From positions 1-64,000 of the forward strand of contig JADKHC010000022.1 in assembly GCA_016721945.1 (NCBI GenBank): DNA of 64,000 bases, given 5' to 3'. Shown here piece by piece: positions 1 through 9,597 of the stretch. A program made the translations under genes and the position numbers. Each line of letters starts with the position of its first letter. Position 1 is the first letter of the stretch. Origin of the DNA: Verrucomicrobiota bacterium. Lineage in GTDB: Bacteria > Verrucomicrobiota > Verrucomicrobiia > Opitutales > Opitutaceae. Under the pieces are notes generated by a model. The model was not told the DNA's origin. It saw only the letters and a list, made by a program, of their open reading frames with translations, and searched no databases.

Positions 1-69
1 GCCGATCAAGCCCGATTGGGACGTCGAAGCCACCTGCTACCACCTCGCCTCACGCTGGGAGGCATGCTT

Positions 70-190
70 AAACCGCTTCGTTACCTTCGCTTTCTTCTGT
101 GAAATTCTGAAGGGGCAACCCGCTCGCTCCCTCTCTCAGCCGGAGCCATGCAATGCAGCCACCGATGCACACTGATAAACACAGATTTTT
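70..190 (-). repeat. Dispersed noncoding repeat, inverted copy
   Basis: Bases 72-117, read on the minus strand, match the sequence at 4795-4845 (a C4T-rich start, then an ATTT(C/T)ACAG-AAG-AAACGAAGG-AACGAAG core). Bases 155-187, read on the minus strand, carry ATCTGTGTTTATC, which reappears at about 5104-5116. A related stretch with two CATCGGTGG words lies at 293-315. The two modules point opposite ways at the two ends of the decayed block. Short dispersed sequences of this sort are common in some PVC genomes and often cause false ORFs. No protein is supported here. Confidence 0.5.
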
Positions 191-315
191 GGGAGGATTG
201 TTTAACGCAGTGCAGAAGTTTCATATTTAACCAGACCGTGGGCGATCAGATCACAGCAAAACCTGACGTTGTTTCAGCCCCGATATTGTGCTCATCGGTG
301 GTCATCGGTGGCTCC

Positions 316-960
316 CCAGCTGAATGGTTACAGCTGAGAGTAAAAGCATAAGGCGGCTGGGATGTTGATTTCGTTCCTGTTTGCTCGGGGCTGACTGCCG
401 CTTCCGCTCGAATACCAGATCTATATAACATCTCCGGCCCGACAAAGCCCCTGCTACCCTGCTTTCTCGGTAGGCACTTGATCAGGGAAACAGCGGGGCG
501 AGACGTCGTGATCGAGTTCCATTCGGTCTCCGCTGCCTCGGGCGTGTGCCACCAGTCGGTCTGTCGGGTGCGGGTCGTGGAGAGAGGCTTCGCGGTAGGA
601 GCTGGCGTCGCAGTAGATGCGATAGCGCCGTTCGTGGCAGCCTTTGGCCGCGAGCACGGCTACGCGGAGGCAAAGTGGACAATCACGCAGCACAAGATTC
701 GGGGACGTCTGTAGCTCACGGTTGGGAAGCTGGCTAAGACGTCCGGTTTCACTTCGAGCGGCGGCCAGCTTTTTCCGGCGGAAAATTATCCACAATTTAC
801 GCACTCCCAGCGACCCTGAATTTTATGGCGTTTACAGTTTCTTAGCTAATCCGCAAGATTCTGGCATTCAGGCCGATTATGATTAAATTATGCAACTACC
901 CCAGCGCACGCATGAGCACGAGGGACCTTAACATCTTGCAGATAACCGATTCTACGACAG
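316..960. other. No recognisable gene
   Basis: Several short overlapping ORFs exist on both strands, including a 116-codon minus-strand one at 454-804 with several Cys residues. None has a family signature I recognise, a clear ribosome site or consistent coding character. Because the adjacent 3.5 kb is decayed coding DNA, this is most likely also decayed sequence. Confidence 0.4.
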
Positions 961-3842
961 ACACGCAGCTTTAGTTGCGCATTACGCTCCAGCGCCGCGA
1001 AACTATGACGTTGAAGCCCAGATTGCTGCCAGATGCAGGGGAGCTGATTTACGCTGCAGCCGGACGAAAAGCATGGCAATTGAATTTATGGCCGCAACCA
1101 GCCAGAACCTTTAAATTCAGACAGGGTTCTCCGCTTGCTCCTGCACCTCGCCGCGCCGGATCTGCCTGCATCGTCGTCTCTAACCAGCTCGGCCTGGAAG
1201 CAGTCAGATTACCTTGCTAAAATGGGGGCCTGCGATTTGTTCTCCGCTAACGACCCGGCAAAGCTCATTGCCGCCATCCGCGCCACCACCATGTGCCCGA
1301 ACAACGAGCACGCCCAGCGCCGCGCAGAAACCCCATAACGCGCAAACGAAAAAAGTTTTCCCGCGCTTTCCACATCAGCCCGGATTCGATCAACATCCAA
1401 CCGGCTCAGGAGACAGCGTGTACATCGACATCAACGAAGGCTTCGGCAAGATCCTCAGCTGCGAGAGCTGCTCGGGCGCTCATCCGCACCTGGCGGACTC
1501 GGTATCTGGGTGTTGAACAAATCCGACCGTGAGCGCATGGTCGCCAGTCTGAAGACGGCGGGCAGAGTATGGTCGGGCTGGAGGCTCCGTTTCGCGCCAA
1601 GGATGGTCGCACTTCATCGGGTTGCTCTCTGCCAGGAGTTCTCAGCCAACTTAGGGGCGAGGAATGCGCCCTGAGTTTCACCGCGACATCACCAGCCGGA
1701 AGCAGGCCGAAGACTGGCCCCGCACGGCACCGTTCGAGCTGCTGCGCATCTGTAACCAGGCGGCTGAACTTCGAGATCTCGCCAGGGAATTGACACGCTT
1801 TTTGAAGGGCTCTCAGACTGCGAAGCAGTAGGCATCCGCTGGAGGATGGCCTGACTGCCAATACTACGAAACCAGCGGGCTCTCCAACGCGACTTTGTGA
1901 CCCCAGAAAATCACCTCTGCTGTTTTCGTCCCGATGGTGAGCCATCTGCGACCCGACCGGAAAACCAGTGCTGGCCTGCATATGCGGCGCACTGTCCTGC
2001 AAGAGAACCGAACCAAACCAATCCTTCTTCACCCAGCACCCGGAAGCTTTTGGACGAACAACGCAACGTGCCCCGCTTGCAGGCACCAGCTATAACAGAT
2101 CCAATGAAAGGCTGCAATCAACTGCCACAGCGAAGGCTACGAATCCGTCGCATTAATCCCAGCGCAGTCGGCATGGCACGAGTAGGGGCTCCTTCAGCTC
2201 AACGACCGGCAGAAGAGATCGCTGGGTGCCGAAAAGATCCAGAGCAATTCGAAGCGCACGGGCGAGATTACGTCACCCGTAGCCGTTGGAAACTGCTCTC
2301 AGAGCAGGCACTCCGCTCGAAGTGAGGAACGTTTGCGTAAAATCCACAAACAACAGAGGCTGGCTACTTCTTCATCGATCCCGCAGGTCGGTTTCAAAAG
2401 GTTAACTCAGCTTGGCTGCAACTGCATAAATATGACCACGCCGATGAAGTCATTGGAAAACATTTCAGCCTCACGCAGACCGAGATAAACCTGAAGGGAG
2501 CGATGGAAATCAATGAAACAATTCTGGGCAAAACTCACGTAGCAACCGCAGGAGTTCTCGCGCAAGCACAAGGATATGATTATCGGTTACCATACTTCTC
2601 CCGACCCGCGGTCGAGAAGGACCGAAAGTTGTCGGTATCGAAGGGTTCTCGCCCGACACAGGCCGTAGCTGCGCGGCGCGAACAGTACAGCATGCTCTTC
2701 AGCAGATGCTCGATAGTTTCGCGATGCAGCGGGAATAATCTTGTTATGCGACCCGGTCGACTACCCGCGCTATCGCCCGTCAAGCCGGCCTGAGCAAATG
2801 ACCGGGCTGAAAGCCAAAACCTCGTTGGCCATACCGTCCGTGAGGTCCTGCCCACGATCGAGCGATGGATCAGAACTTTTTGGCGATGCTGGGCGTACCA
2901 GCCGGCAAACGCTTCGATGATTACCATGAACCGACCAAGCGCTTTGACGTCCCTGGCGTTTTCCGCCCCAAGCAGGCCAGTTCGCCTGCGTCGTCCGCGA
3001 TATCACCACGCGCAAACAGCTCGAACTCCAACTCCTGCACTCACAAAAGATGGATGCGATTGGGCAACTCGCCGGCGGCGTCGCGCATGATTTCAACAAT
3101 ATTCTGGCCGCGATCATGATGCACCTGAACCTGCTTCAGTGTACACCAGGGCTGGGTGCCGGGCGACGTGGAAGCCGTTCAGGCACATTCGTCTGCCTGA
3201 GGTGTGAACGTACCACCGGCGGCATGGACCGAAAGCCACGATAAAGCGCATTTCAACCATTCTTCACCACCGAAAGAACAGGAGCAAAGGTACCGGTCCG
3301 GGCCTCGCCACCGTCTACAGCATCGTCAAGCAACACAAGGGCTGGATCAACGTGCAGAGCATCGTCGGACAGAGGCTCGACCTTCCGAGTTTTCCTGCCC
3401 GTCAGCCTAGGAACAACCTTCGCCCAGCAACAAACCGACCGCCACGATCCAGGCGGCGCCAGAAAGCGCGTCCTCGTGGTCGAGACGATTACACGTTTCG
3501 AAACATGGTCGTCCCTAAGGCTGAAAGTGCTCGGCCTATCAGCGTCTTCGAAGCGGAAAACGGCGTAGCCGCCCTCGCCATCTGGGAAAAGCATGCGCCC
3601 TGAGATCGGTCGCTCTTCACCGATAGGGGTGCCCGAAGGCATCACCGGCACGGGAGACTGCCTGCGCTTGAAGCGAACAAGCCCACCCTACGCGAGGATC
3701 CTCACCTGCACCCCGGTTACAGCGGTGACCGGATCAACAAGAACAACTCGCTGCCGAAGGCATCGCTTATTAGCCAAGCCCTTCACCTCCGAGGCGCTCG
3801 TTCTAACGCCGTGCGTGCCTGCATCGACAAGCCCTGAGCCAT
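960..3842 (+). pseudogene. Decayed hybrid histidine kinase (PAS-GAF-PAS-PAS-HisKA-HATPase-REC)
   Basis: No single ORF covers this stretch, but reading across the three plus frames gives a continuous family architecture. About 1370-1720 is a PAS domain (YIDINEGF, then KSDRERMVASLKTAG, then RDITSRKQAE). About 1730-2330 is a GAF domain (GLSDCEAVGIR, ENHLCCFRPDGEP, GSFWTNN, EGYESVALIP, GLLQLNDRQ). About 2350-2650 is a second PAS (FFIDPAGRFQKVNSAW, HADEVIGKHFSLTQTE). About 2780-3035 is a third PAS remnant ending VVRDITTRKQLE. At 3047-3120 lies the histidine box (MDAIGQLAGGVAHDFNNILA). At 3258-3345 the ATP-binding G2 region appears (FFTT, then GLATVYSIVKQHKGW). About 3465-3835 is a receiver domain (ALAIWEKHAPE, GYSGDRI, AKPFTSEAL). 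Part of the ATPase domain is missing between about 3130 and 3255. Signal at 1190-1330 may be an N-terminal receiver. Many indels and stops rule out a functional product. Confidence 0.85.
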
Positions 3843-3858
3843 CCTGCTGGCTACAACC

Positions 3859-4480
3859 ATGAGCAAACGTACAACAATCCTCGTCGATGACCTGGCATCG
3901 TGCGCCAAGGCGTGCGGATGATTCTTGAAAAAAGCCGACTTGGAAGTCATCAGACCGCCGTGCCGTGGAAGCAGTGGCCAAAGGCCGTGATCTCATCCCC
4001 GATGTCGGCGTGATGGACACTCCATCTCTCGGAAACCAACGGGATCGATGCTTCGCGCCGCATCCTCGCCGCCAACCCTGACACAAAAATCATCATCCTC
4101 TCCGCCGAGTCCGCCCGGAAATTGTCAACCGGGCCTTGCGAGCCTGCAGTCGTCGGCTTCGTGATCAAGGAAGATGCCAGCGAAGAATTACTTCGGGCGA
4201 TTAAGACTGTGATCGGTGGCCGATTCTACCGCGCCCAGCGATCACCACGGCGCTTCCTCGCGCGCAAAGTTCAACTCACCCGCCCCCATCGCTCCGACAC
4301 TTACACAACGCGAAAGGAAATAATGCGCTTCATCACGGATGGGATGCCAACAAGAAATCGCCGAAAAGCTTAAACTGAGTATAAAGTCGGTCCGAAGCCT
4401 GTCGCTCCGAAATTGATGGCTAAATCGCTGCAACAGCGCCGCTGGACTCGTGCGCTACGCGGTAGCGAAGGTACTCGATA
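3859..4480 (+). pseudogene. Decayed NarL/LuxR-type response regulator
   Basis: It starts at ATG 3859 with MSKRTTILVDD. The receiver then continues in other frames: GVRMILEKS, ETNGIDASRRILAANP, TKIIILSAES, and GFVIKEDASEELLRAIKTV at 4150-4212. The C-terminal LuxR helix-turn-helix is visible at about 4290-4475 as LTQRERK, IMRFITDGM, EIAEKLKLSIKSVRSL and LVRYAVAKVL, again in shifted frames. It follows the decayed hybrid kinase by 16 bases, so the two were probably a cognate sensor-regulator pair that decayed together. At least three frame changes are needed to read it through, so no full-length product is expected. Confidence 0.8.
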
Positions 4481-4555
4481 AATGCTGAATGCTTCCGGTC
4501 GTTCTGGCAAACGCGATTTCCTCCGCGACCGGGCCGTATTGCCACTAGCCGTACA

Positions 4556-4730
4556 CGAGCTGCACCTGACGTGATTTTGGTGTCGGATATCAAAACAAAA
4601 GCGACGTCCTCCTATTACCGCCGGCAATCGCCTGACCGAAATCATGATCAGCCGGCTCAACAACTACGCAAATTTCGACCCGATCAAGGAACCGATCTAC
4701 GTCAATCAGCAGTCCCCTAGCGCTTGAATT
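4556..4730 (+). pseudogene. Tail of an HD-type response regulator/phosphodiesterase
   Basis: Combining frames gives PDVILVSDIKTK, then LLPPAGNRLTEIMIS and RLNNYANFDPIKEPIYVNQQ, ending at a stop near 4728. This matches the short conserved tail found after the catalytic domain in CheY-HD and HD-GYP type proteins (a Met/Ile-Leu-x-Asp motif, then G-x-x-L-T-x-x-x-I-x-R-L-x-N-Y). Only the C-terminal part is left; the body of the gene is not visible between 4480 and 4556. It is probably the third gene of the same decayed signalling cluster. The assignment rests on motif memory alone and could be to a related HDOD or HD family. Confidence 0.5.
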
Positions 4731-4789
4731 CCGGCCAGGCAGTTTGCGCATCACCAGCAATCTTGCTTTCAGGCCGATAGTGGAGTGTT

Positions 4790-5330
4790 CGGTTTAACCC
4801 CTCTGAATTTTACAGAAGTAAACGAAGGCAACGAAGAGGTTAAGGAACACCGCCAGGCATTCGTTTTCGCTGCCGTCTTCTGTTCGAGTACAGAAAACCG
4901 ATATCTCCATCAGGGCTTGATCGTCGTTGCACCCGAACAGCCTGTTAGGGACGACAGGCTCCACCTTGACAGCATCGTTCCGCCTCGCGTCTCTGCGTGA
5001 AACCCTTCCGTCTCACAAGTGAGAACATTTAATGGAATACAGATACACAGATTCTCCGGAATGAGGGCCATCGCAGTGAGAGGTATTTTATGCTAAATTC
5101 CGATCTGTGTTTATCGGCGTTCATCTGCGGTTTCCTCCTCAAGAATTTCACGGAAGAAAACGAAGGTTTTAGGAAACACCAACTGGTCTTCGTTCTCTTG
5201 GTTCGAGCAGGTAAATTAAAACTATAGCCGATAAATCTTGGGGCTTCGCCCTTAAACACAATCGGTTCGTTCCAGTGTTCCTGAGTTCCATATTCAATAT
5301 CCACTCCAGCCCCAGAACGGCTACAAGCTA
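4790..5330 (+). repeat. Dispersed noncoding repeat, plus-oriented copies
   Basis: Two related copies of an A-rich module occur at 4795-4850 and 5147-5190; both contain A(C/A)AGAAG or GGAAGAAAACGAAGG followed by AGGAACACC or AGGAAACACC. A second module with ATCTGTGTTTATC and GTTCATCTGCGG lies at 5104-5138. These are inverted relative to the copies at 70-190. The small ORFs here carry the MNADKHR-type peptide typical of such repeats and should not be called genes. Nothing else is recognised. Confidence 0.5.
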
Positions 5331-5387
5331 ACTGGAAACTGCTCTAGCTTCTGTGCAAAATGCAGAAGCTCGGAGTTCCTGCTTTTA

Positions 5388-5540
5388 TTAGTCGGGACGC
5401 AAGCCGAGCCAGTAATCCATATCTTCTGGCAAATTCAGCGCTTTTAAGTGCGCAAGATCGAGGAAGGTTGTGGTGCCATCGTTGGTTCCGGCATGGGCAA
5501 GCGTATCAACGATATGCGCAAAGTGACCGGACCCAATCGA
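5388..5540 (-). pseudogene. Possible 3' fragment of an unknown minus-strand gene
   Basis: The minus strand reads about 50 codons ending at a TAA at 5388, with protein-like composition (GHFAHIVDTLAHAGTNDG, then NLPEDMDYWLGLRPD). Upstream on that strand the frame runs into antisense of the chemoreceptor gene, so the 5' part of this gene is absent. I do not recognise the family. Its broken end lies within a few tens of bases of the point where the plus-strand chemoreceptor starts without its first membrane helix. This suggests one rearrangement cut both genes. Confidence 0.3.
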
Positions 5541-5573
5541 TCTTCCACTACTCTGTGATGAGGCGTATGATGC

Positions 5574-7685
5574 ATGGAAACCGCATCGACCAGCTACTAC
5601 GGCTCGACCGTAAACGCCCGTAATATTGAGGATCTGGCAAAAAGTTCCATCCCGTCCGAGCAAGCGCTGCTGACCCTTAAAGATCGCGCCAACGTAATCA
5701 AAGGCTGCGTCCGTACACTCCTCAATCCCTCTATAAGTTCCGCCATCCGAACCCGTCAGCATGACCTAGTTGCGAAGGCCCGCGAGGACATCACCGCCTG
5801 CTGGAAAACATATGAAGGCATTTCTCACAACCAGGAATCCGTTGCTCTCTGGAAGGAATTCTCGTCCGCATGGAGCGACCTGCGCAACCAGAACAATAGA
5901 TTCTTCGACATGGTGCGCGAACTCGACGCACTCAAAATCGGCGACCCCATGCGTCTCGAACGCGACATTCTGGGTTTCCGCGCCGACCACTTCCAGCTTC
6001 AGCTTCGAGTTCAGGATATGTGCAGCACCACTCGCGTCTTCGACGGAGGCGATGATCATAGTGGCTGCGCCTTCGGCCGCTGGCAGCAAGTCAACGCCTT
6101 TGAAAATCCGGACCTCACGCGCCTGATGCGCGAAATTGGCCAGTCCCATCAATCTTTCCACGCAGCAGTCAAGCAGGCCAAGGAGTTCGTGCGGAGTGGC
6201 GCTACGGTGAAAGCTGTTGATCTCGCCGACAAAGTCATCCCGCTCCAAGCCGAACTCACACTAACCAAGTTCGATGAAATGAGAAAAGTGAGTACGCGGG
6301 CCAACGAACTGCTTGAAGCCATGCAGCAGCAAGCCCTCGTCACAACACGCGATGCCCAGCTCAAGGTCGAAGCTCTCCTCCAAAAATTGTTGGAGAATAA
6401 CAGCGCCCAGGTGGCGAGGAATTCATCCGAGAGCACCGCGTTCAGCACGTTCATCGAACGCATATCCGTAATAGCCACCGTCCTCAGAATCGCGCTAGCC
6501 GTCGTTCTAGCGACGGTCATCATTCGCATGATCACCCGGCCCATCATGAACCTCGTTACCGGCCTGGGTCAGATCGCCATCGGAGATCTCTCTGCTCGGG
6601 TCGAAGTTACCTCTGGCGATGAGATCGGCAATCTTTCCGCTGCGGCCAACCGCATGGCCGAAGCCCTCGATGCCAAGGCCAAACTCGCCGTCCAGATCGG
6701 CGATGGTGACCTCCGCCACGACGTCACTCTCTCCTCTGACAAAGACACGCTCGGCATCGCGCTCAAGAACATGGTTTCCAATCTCCGCGATGTCGTCGCC
6801 AACGTGCGCGCCGCCGCCGAGAACGTCGCCTCCGGTTCCGAGGAAATCACCGGCACCGCCCAGACCCTTTCTTCCGGCGCTTCCGAACAAGCCGCCAGCG
6901 TCGAAGAAGTCTCCGCCTCGATGGAACAGTCCACCGCCTCCATCCAGCAGAACACCGACAACGCCCGCCAGACCGACAAGATTTCCACCAAGAACGCTCA
7001 GGACGCCCAAGGCGCCGGCCAGTCGGTCGCCCAGACCGTGCAGGCCATGAAGGACATCGCTCAAAAGATCTCCATCATCGAAGAAATCGCCCGCCAGACC
7101 GACCTGCTCGCACTCAACGCCGCCATCGAAGCCGCACGCGCCGGCGAACACGGCAAAGGCTTCGCGGTCGTCGCCTCCGAAGTCCGCAAACTCGCCGAAC
7201 GCTCCCAGAAAGCCGCAGGCGAAATCTCCAAACTCTCCAGCTCCTCGGTCGAAATCGCCGAGTCCGCCGGTCAGATGCTCGACAAACTCGTGCCCGACAT
7301 CCGCAAGACCGCCGAGCTCGTCAAAGAGATCGCCGCCGGTAGTGAAGAACAGAATACAGGTGCCGGTCAGATCAACAAAGCCATGCAGGAACTCGATAAG
7401 GTCATCCAGCAAAACGCCTCCGCCTCCGAAGAAATGGCCGCCTCCTCTGAAGAACTCGCCTCGCAAGCCGAACAACTCCAGTCCGCCATCGAGTTCTTCA
7501 AGGTCTCCGACGATCCAGCCAGGACCGCCAAGAAAAAAGCACGCAACGCGCCAGCGCATCTCACGACCCGTGCGCCCACTGCTAAAAACCGAATCCCGGG
7601 TGCCCATAAATCCTCTGGTGTGATGATCGAGCTCGACCATCCCGATGTCCCAGCCGTCGCCGATGACGAATTCGAACGTCATTAA
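5574..7685 (+). CDS. Methyl-accepting chemotaxis protein with CZB-like domain, lacking TM1
   Basis: Chemoreceptor of 703 residues. Residues 1-297 are a helical sensor region. It contains a CZB-like zinc motif around residues 139-196 (His139, H-x-x-C-x-FGRW with His162 and Cys165, His192, His196). One membrane helix lies at about 298-318, followed by a HAMP domain to about 372 and a long coiled coil. The signalling hairpin at about 512-545 contains ALNAAIEAARAGEHGKGFAVV and is canonical. Such receptors control CheA through CheW. No N-terminal membrane helix is encoded in frame, and no good ribosome site precedes 5574, so the 5' end looks truncated; the true start could be a downstream ATG. CheW follows after 20 bases, so the gene heads the chemotaxis operon. 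The absence of a C-terminal CheR/CheB pentapeptide is not unusual. Confidence 0.88.
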   Translation: METASTSYYGSTVNARNIEDLAKSSIPSEQALLTLKDRANVIKGCVRTLLNPSISSAIRTRQHDLVAKAREDITACWKTYEGISHNQESVALWKEFSSAWSDLRNQNNRFFDMVRELDALKIGDPMRLERDILGFRADHFQLQLRVQDMCSTTRVFDGGDDHSGCAFGRWQQVNAFENPDLTRLMREIGQSHQSFHAAVKQAKEFVRSGATVKAVDLADKVIPLQAELTLTKFDEMRKVSTRANELLEAMQQQALVTTRDAQLKVEALLQKLLENNSAQVARNSSESTAFSTFIERISVIATVLRIALAVVLATVIIRMITRPIMNLVTGLGQIAIGDLSARVEVTSGDEIGNLSAAANRMAEALDAKAKLAVQIGDGDLRHDVTLSSDKDTLGIALKNMVSNLRDVVANVRAAAENVASGSEEITGTAQTLSSGASEQAASVEEVSASMEQSTASIQQNTDNARQTDKISTKNAQDAQGAGQSVAQTVQAMKDIAQKISIIEEIARQTDLLALNAAIEAARAGEHGKGFAVVASEVRKLAERSQKAAGEISKLSSSSVEIAESAGQMLDKLVPDIRKTAELVKEIAAGSEEQNTGAGQINKAMQELDKVIQQNASASEEMAASSEELASQAEQLQSAIEFFKVSDDPARTAKKKARNAPAHLTTRAPTAKNRIPGAHKSSGVMIELDHPDVPAVADDEFERH

Positions 7686-7705
7686 TTTCAATCGAGGTAT
7701 AAACT

Positions 7706-8203
7706 ATGAGTACCGCCAAAATTTTCGAGACAGCTCGCTACCTCACTTTCCGCCTCGGAGACGAAGTCTTTGCCATCAACGTCTTCAAAGCCCGTGAAGT
7801 GCTTGACCTCTCGCATATCACCCGCGTACCCACCGCACCGGGCTACCTGCGCGGTGTCGTCAACGTACGCGGGAATGCCATCCCCGTAGTAGACCTGCGC
7901 AACAAGTTCGGCCTCCCGCAGACCGAGGACACATTACATACCCGAATCATCGTCATGGATCTCCAAATCGATGGCCAAACCGTGGTCGTCGGTGGCCTAG
8001 CCGATGCCGTGCACGAAGTACTCGAACTCGAACCACATGAGATCAATGATCCGCCTTCGCTCGGCATGCGCTGGCGCACCGACCTCATCATCGGACTCGG
8101 TCGGCGTGACGACAGTTTTATTATCATACTCGATATCGAACGCGTCTTCACTGCCGACGAACTATCGAACCTAGTACCAGAAACAACCACTGTCACCGCC
8201 TAA
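7706..8203 (+). CDS. cheW: Chemotaxis coupling protein CheW
   Basis: A 165-residue single-domain CheW, the usual length. Visible family features include LTFRLGDEVFAINVFKAREVL at the N-terminus, the conserved PGYLRGVVNVRG turn and IPVVDLR at about 49-70, and the last strands ending DRRDDSFIIILDIERVF-like sequence. It bridges the receptors (5574-7685 and perhaps 11072-13144) to the P5 domain of CheA at the end of the operon. The start follows GAGGTATAAACT, a good ribosome site. Spacing to cheR is 28 bases. No missing residues were noticed. Confidence 0.96.
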   Translation: MSTAKIFETARYLTFRLGDEVFAINVFKAREVLDLSHITRVPTAPGYLRGVVNVRGNAIPVVDLRNKFGLPQTEDTLHTRIIVMDLQIDGQTVVVGGLADAVHEVLELEPHEINDPPSLGMRWRTDLIIGLGRRDDSFIIILDIERVFTADELSNLVPETTTVTA

Positions 8204-8231
8204 GCGGTGCAGCCTTGGGGAGGCTGCACAC

Positions 8232-9079
8232 ATGCAACAAGCAGAACTAACCAGCAAACAGTTCGACGATTTCAGTACGATCATCGCAGACCGGCTCGGG
8301 ATCAAAATGCCCGCAACCAAGCGGACAATGCTGCAAAGTCGTCTGCTTCGCCGCTCCCGCGAACTCGGGCTGGAAGACGTGCATGCTTACCATGAACGTT
8401 TCTTTTCCGATCCCGAGGTACAGCAGGAGGAGCTCGAGCACCTCCTGAATCTGGCGACGACGAATAAGACGGATTTCTTCCGCGAGCCCGATCACTTCGA
8501 ATTTCTCGCACAACAGGCGCTGCCAGCCTGGCGGGCCCGCTCCCCCGGTGGTCCCTTTAGAGTCTGGTGCGCTGGCTGTGCGACGGGAGAAGAAGCCTAC
8601 ACCCTCTCGATGGTCCTGATGGAACAACAACTGCGCGGCTCCTTCGATTTCACCATCCTCGCGACCGATGTTTCGACCCGGGTGTTGGAAAAAGCGATGG
8701 CCGCAACCTACGACGAGGAACACGCCTCACCGATCCCGCTAACCTTGCGCAAAAAATACCTCCTGCGCAGCCGCGACCCGTCTGTCGGCTTGGTCAAAAT
8801 CGCCCCGAGGTCCGCTCCCACATACGCTTTGGTCATCTCAATTTTCTCTCCGAAGACTACGGAATTCGCACCAAATTCGATGTCATTTTTTTTCGCAATG
8901 TCATGATCTACTTCGATCGCGACACCCAGCGACAGATCGTCAGCAAGATGTGCCGTCTTTTGCCGGTAGGAAACTGGTTGTTCACCGCCCACGCCGAGAC
9001 CTTGCAAGGCCTGGGCCTACCGCTCGACACCGTTCAGGCCGCAGTGTACGTCAGGCTCAAAGGGGAACCTCCGCAATGA
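8232..9079 (+). pseudogene. cheR: Chemotaxis methyltransferase CheR, single-base frameshift
   Basis: CheR methylates receptor glutamates with S-adenosylmethionine. The first frame (8232 to about 8804) encodes the N-terminal helical domain and the SAM motif VWCAGCATGEEAYTLSM. The second frame, from about 8807 to the stop at 9079, supplies EVRSHIRFGHLNFL and the FDVIFFRNVMIYF motif of the methyltransferase core. The switch is the loss of one base within the C4 run at 8803-8806; restoring it gives 282 residues, normal for CheR. The downstream frame keeps the ATGA overlap with cheD, so the loss is recent or is a sequence error. Left as is, the product ends in an unrelated tail at 8906 and lacks half the catalytic domain. 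No typical slippery heptamer for programmed -1 shifting is present. Confidence 0.9.
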
Positions 9080-9597
9080 GCCAGGAGAACGCCCGTCCCT
9101 TTAGGCACACCCCACGATTGGCCCCGCCGCCAGTCGCGAGCGAAGTGGCCGAAGAAACGATCTGGGCAGGCGATATCTTTGTATCCGAAAAACAGGTACG
9201 CATCACCACCGTACTGGGTTCATGCGTGGCAGTCTGCCTCTTCGACAGCCTGCGCTGCTTCGGCGGCATGAATCACTACCTCCTGCCCACCCCCGGCGCA
9301 AACGGGCGGCACGGCGAATGGTCGATCCGGGAACTTTACCAGCGCATGATCACGCTCGGCAGCCGCCCCCGTAATCTTCAAGCCAAGGTTTTTGGCGGTG
9401 GCAGCCCGTTGGCTCTGGCCAACGATATTGCCGCCGTCGGTTCAGCCAACGCTCGCGTCGCCTTCGATACCTTAAAAAGCCTCCGCGTCGCCATCACCGG
9501 CGAAAGCGTCGGCGGAATCGCCGGCATGCGCCTGTATTTTGAAAACTGGAGCGGCCTCGCGCTCGTCCGCCAGCACCAAGGAAGGACCGAAGCATGA
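9076..9597 (+). CDS. cheD: Chemoreceptor glutamine deamidase CheD
   Basis: Start is the ATG at 9076, which overlaps the cheR stop as ATGA and gives 173 residues; an upstream in-frame start at 8950 would lie inside cheR and is unlikely. CheD deamidates receptor glutamines using a Cys-His-Thr triad. The Cys is seen in TTVLGSCVAVCLFD and the His in GGMNHYLLP. FGGGSPL and the ARVAF strand further match the family. The gene overlaps cheB by four bases at its end. CheD usually works with CheC, which is absent from this window. Confidence 0.95.
   Translation: MSQENARPFRHTPRLAPPPVASEVAEETIWAGDIFVSEKQVRITTVLGSCVAVCLFDSLRCFGGMNHYLLPTPGANGRHGEWSIRELYQRMITLGSRPRNLQAKVFGGGSPLALANDIAAVGSANARVAFDTLKSLRVAITGESVGGIAGMRLYFENWSGLALVRQHQGRTEA

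Noticed and set aside
454..804. Minus-strand ORF with Cys residues as a transposase remnant
   Set aside because: No catalytic DDE pattern or terminal inverted repeats could be found to support it.
6507..7691. 394-codon minus-strand ORF opposite the chemoreceptor
   Set aside because: Gly/Phe/Asp-rich product with no motifs; it mirrors the codon bias of the real receptor gene on the other strand.
8795..8815. Programmed -1 frameshift in cheR
   Set aside because: No slippery heptamer or following pseudoknot is visible, and CheR is not known to use one; mutation or read error is simpler.
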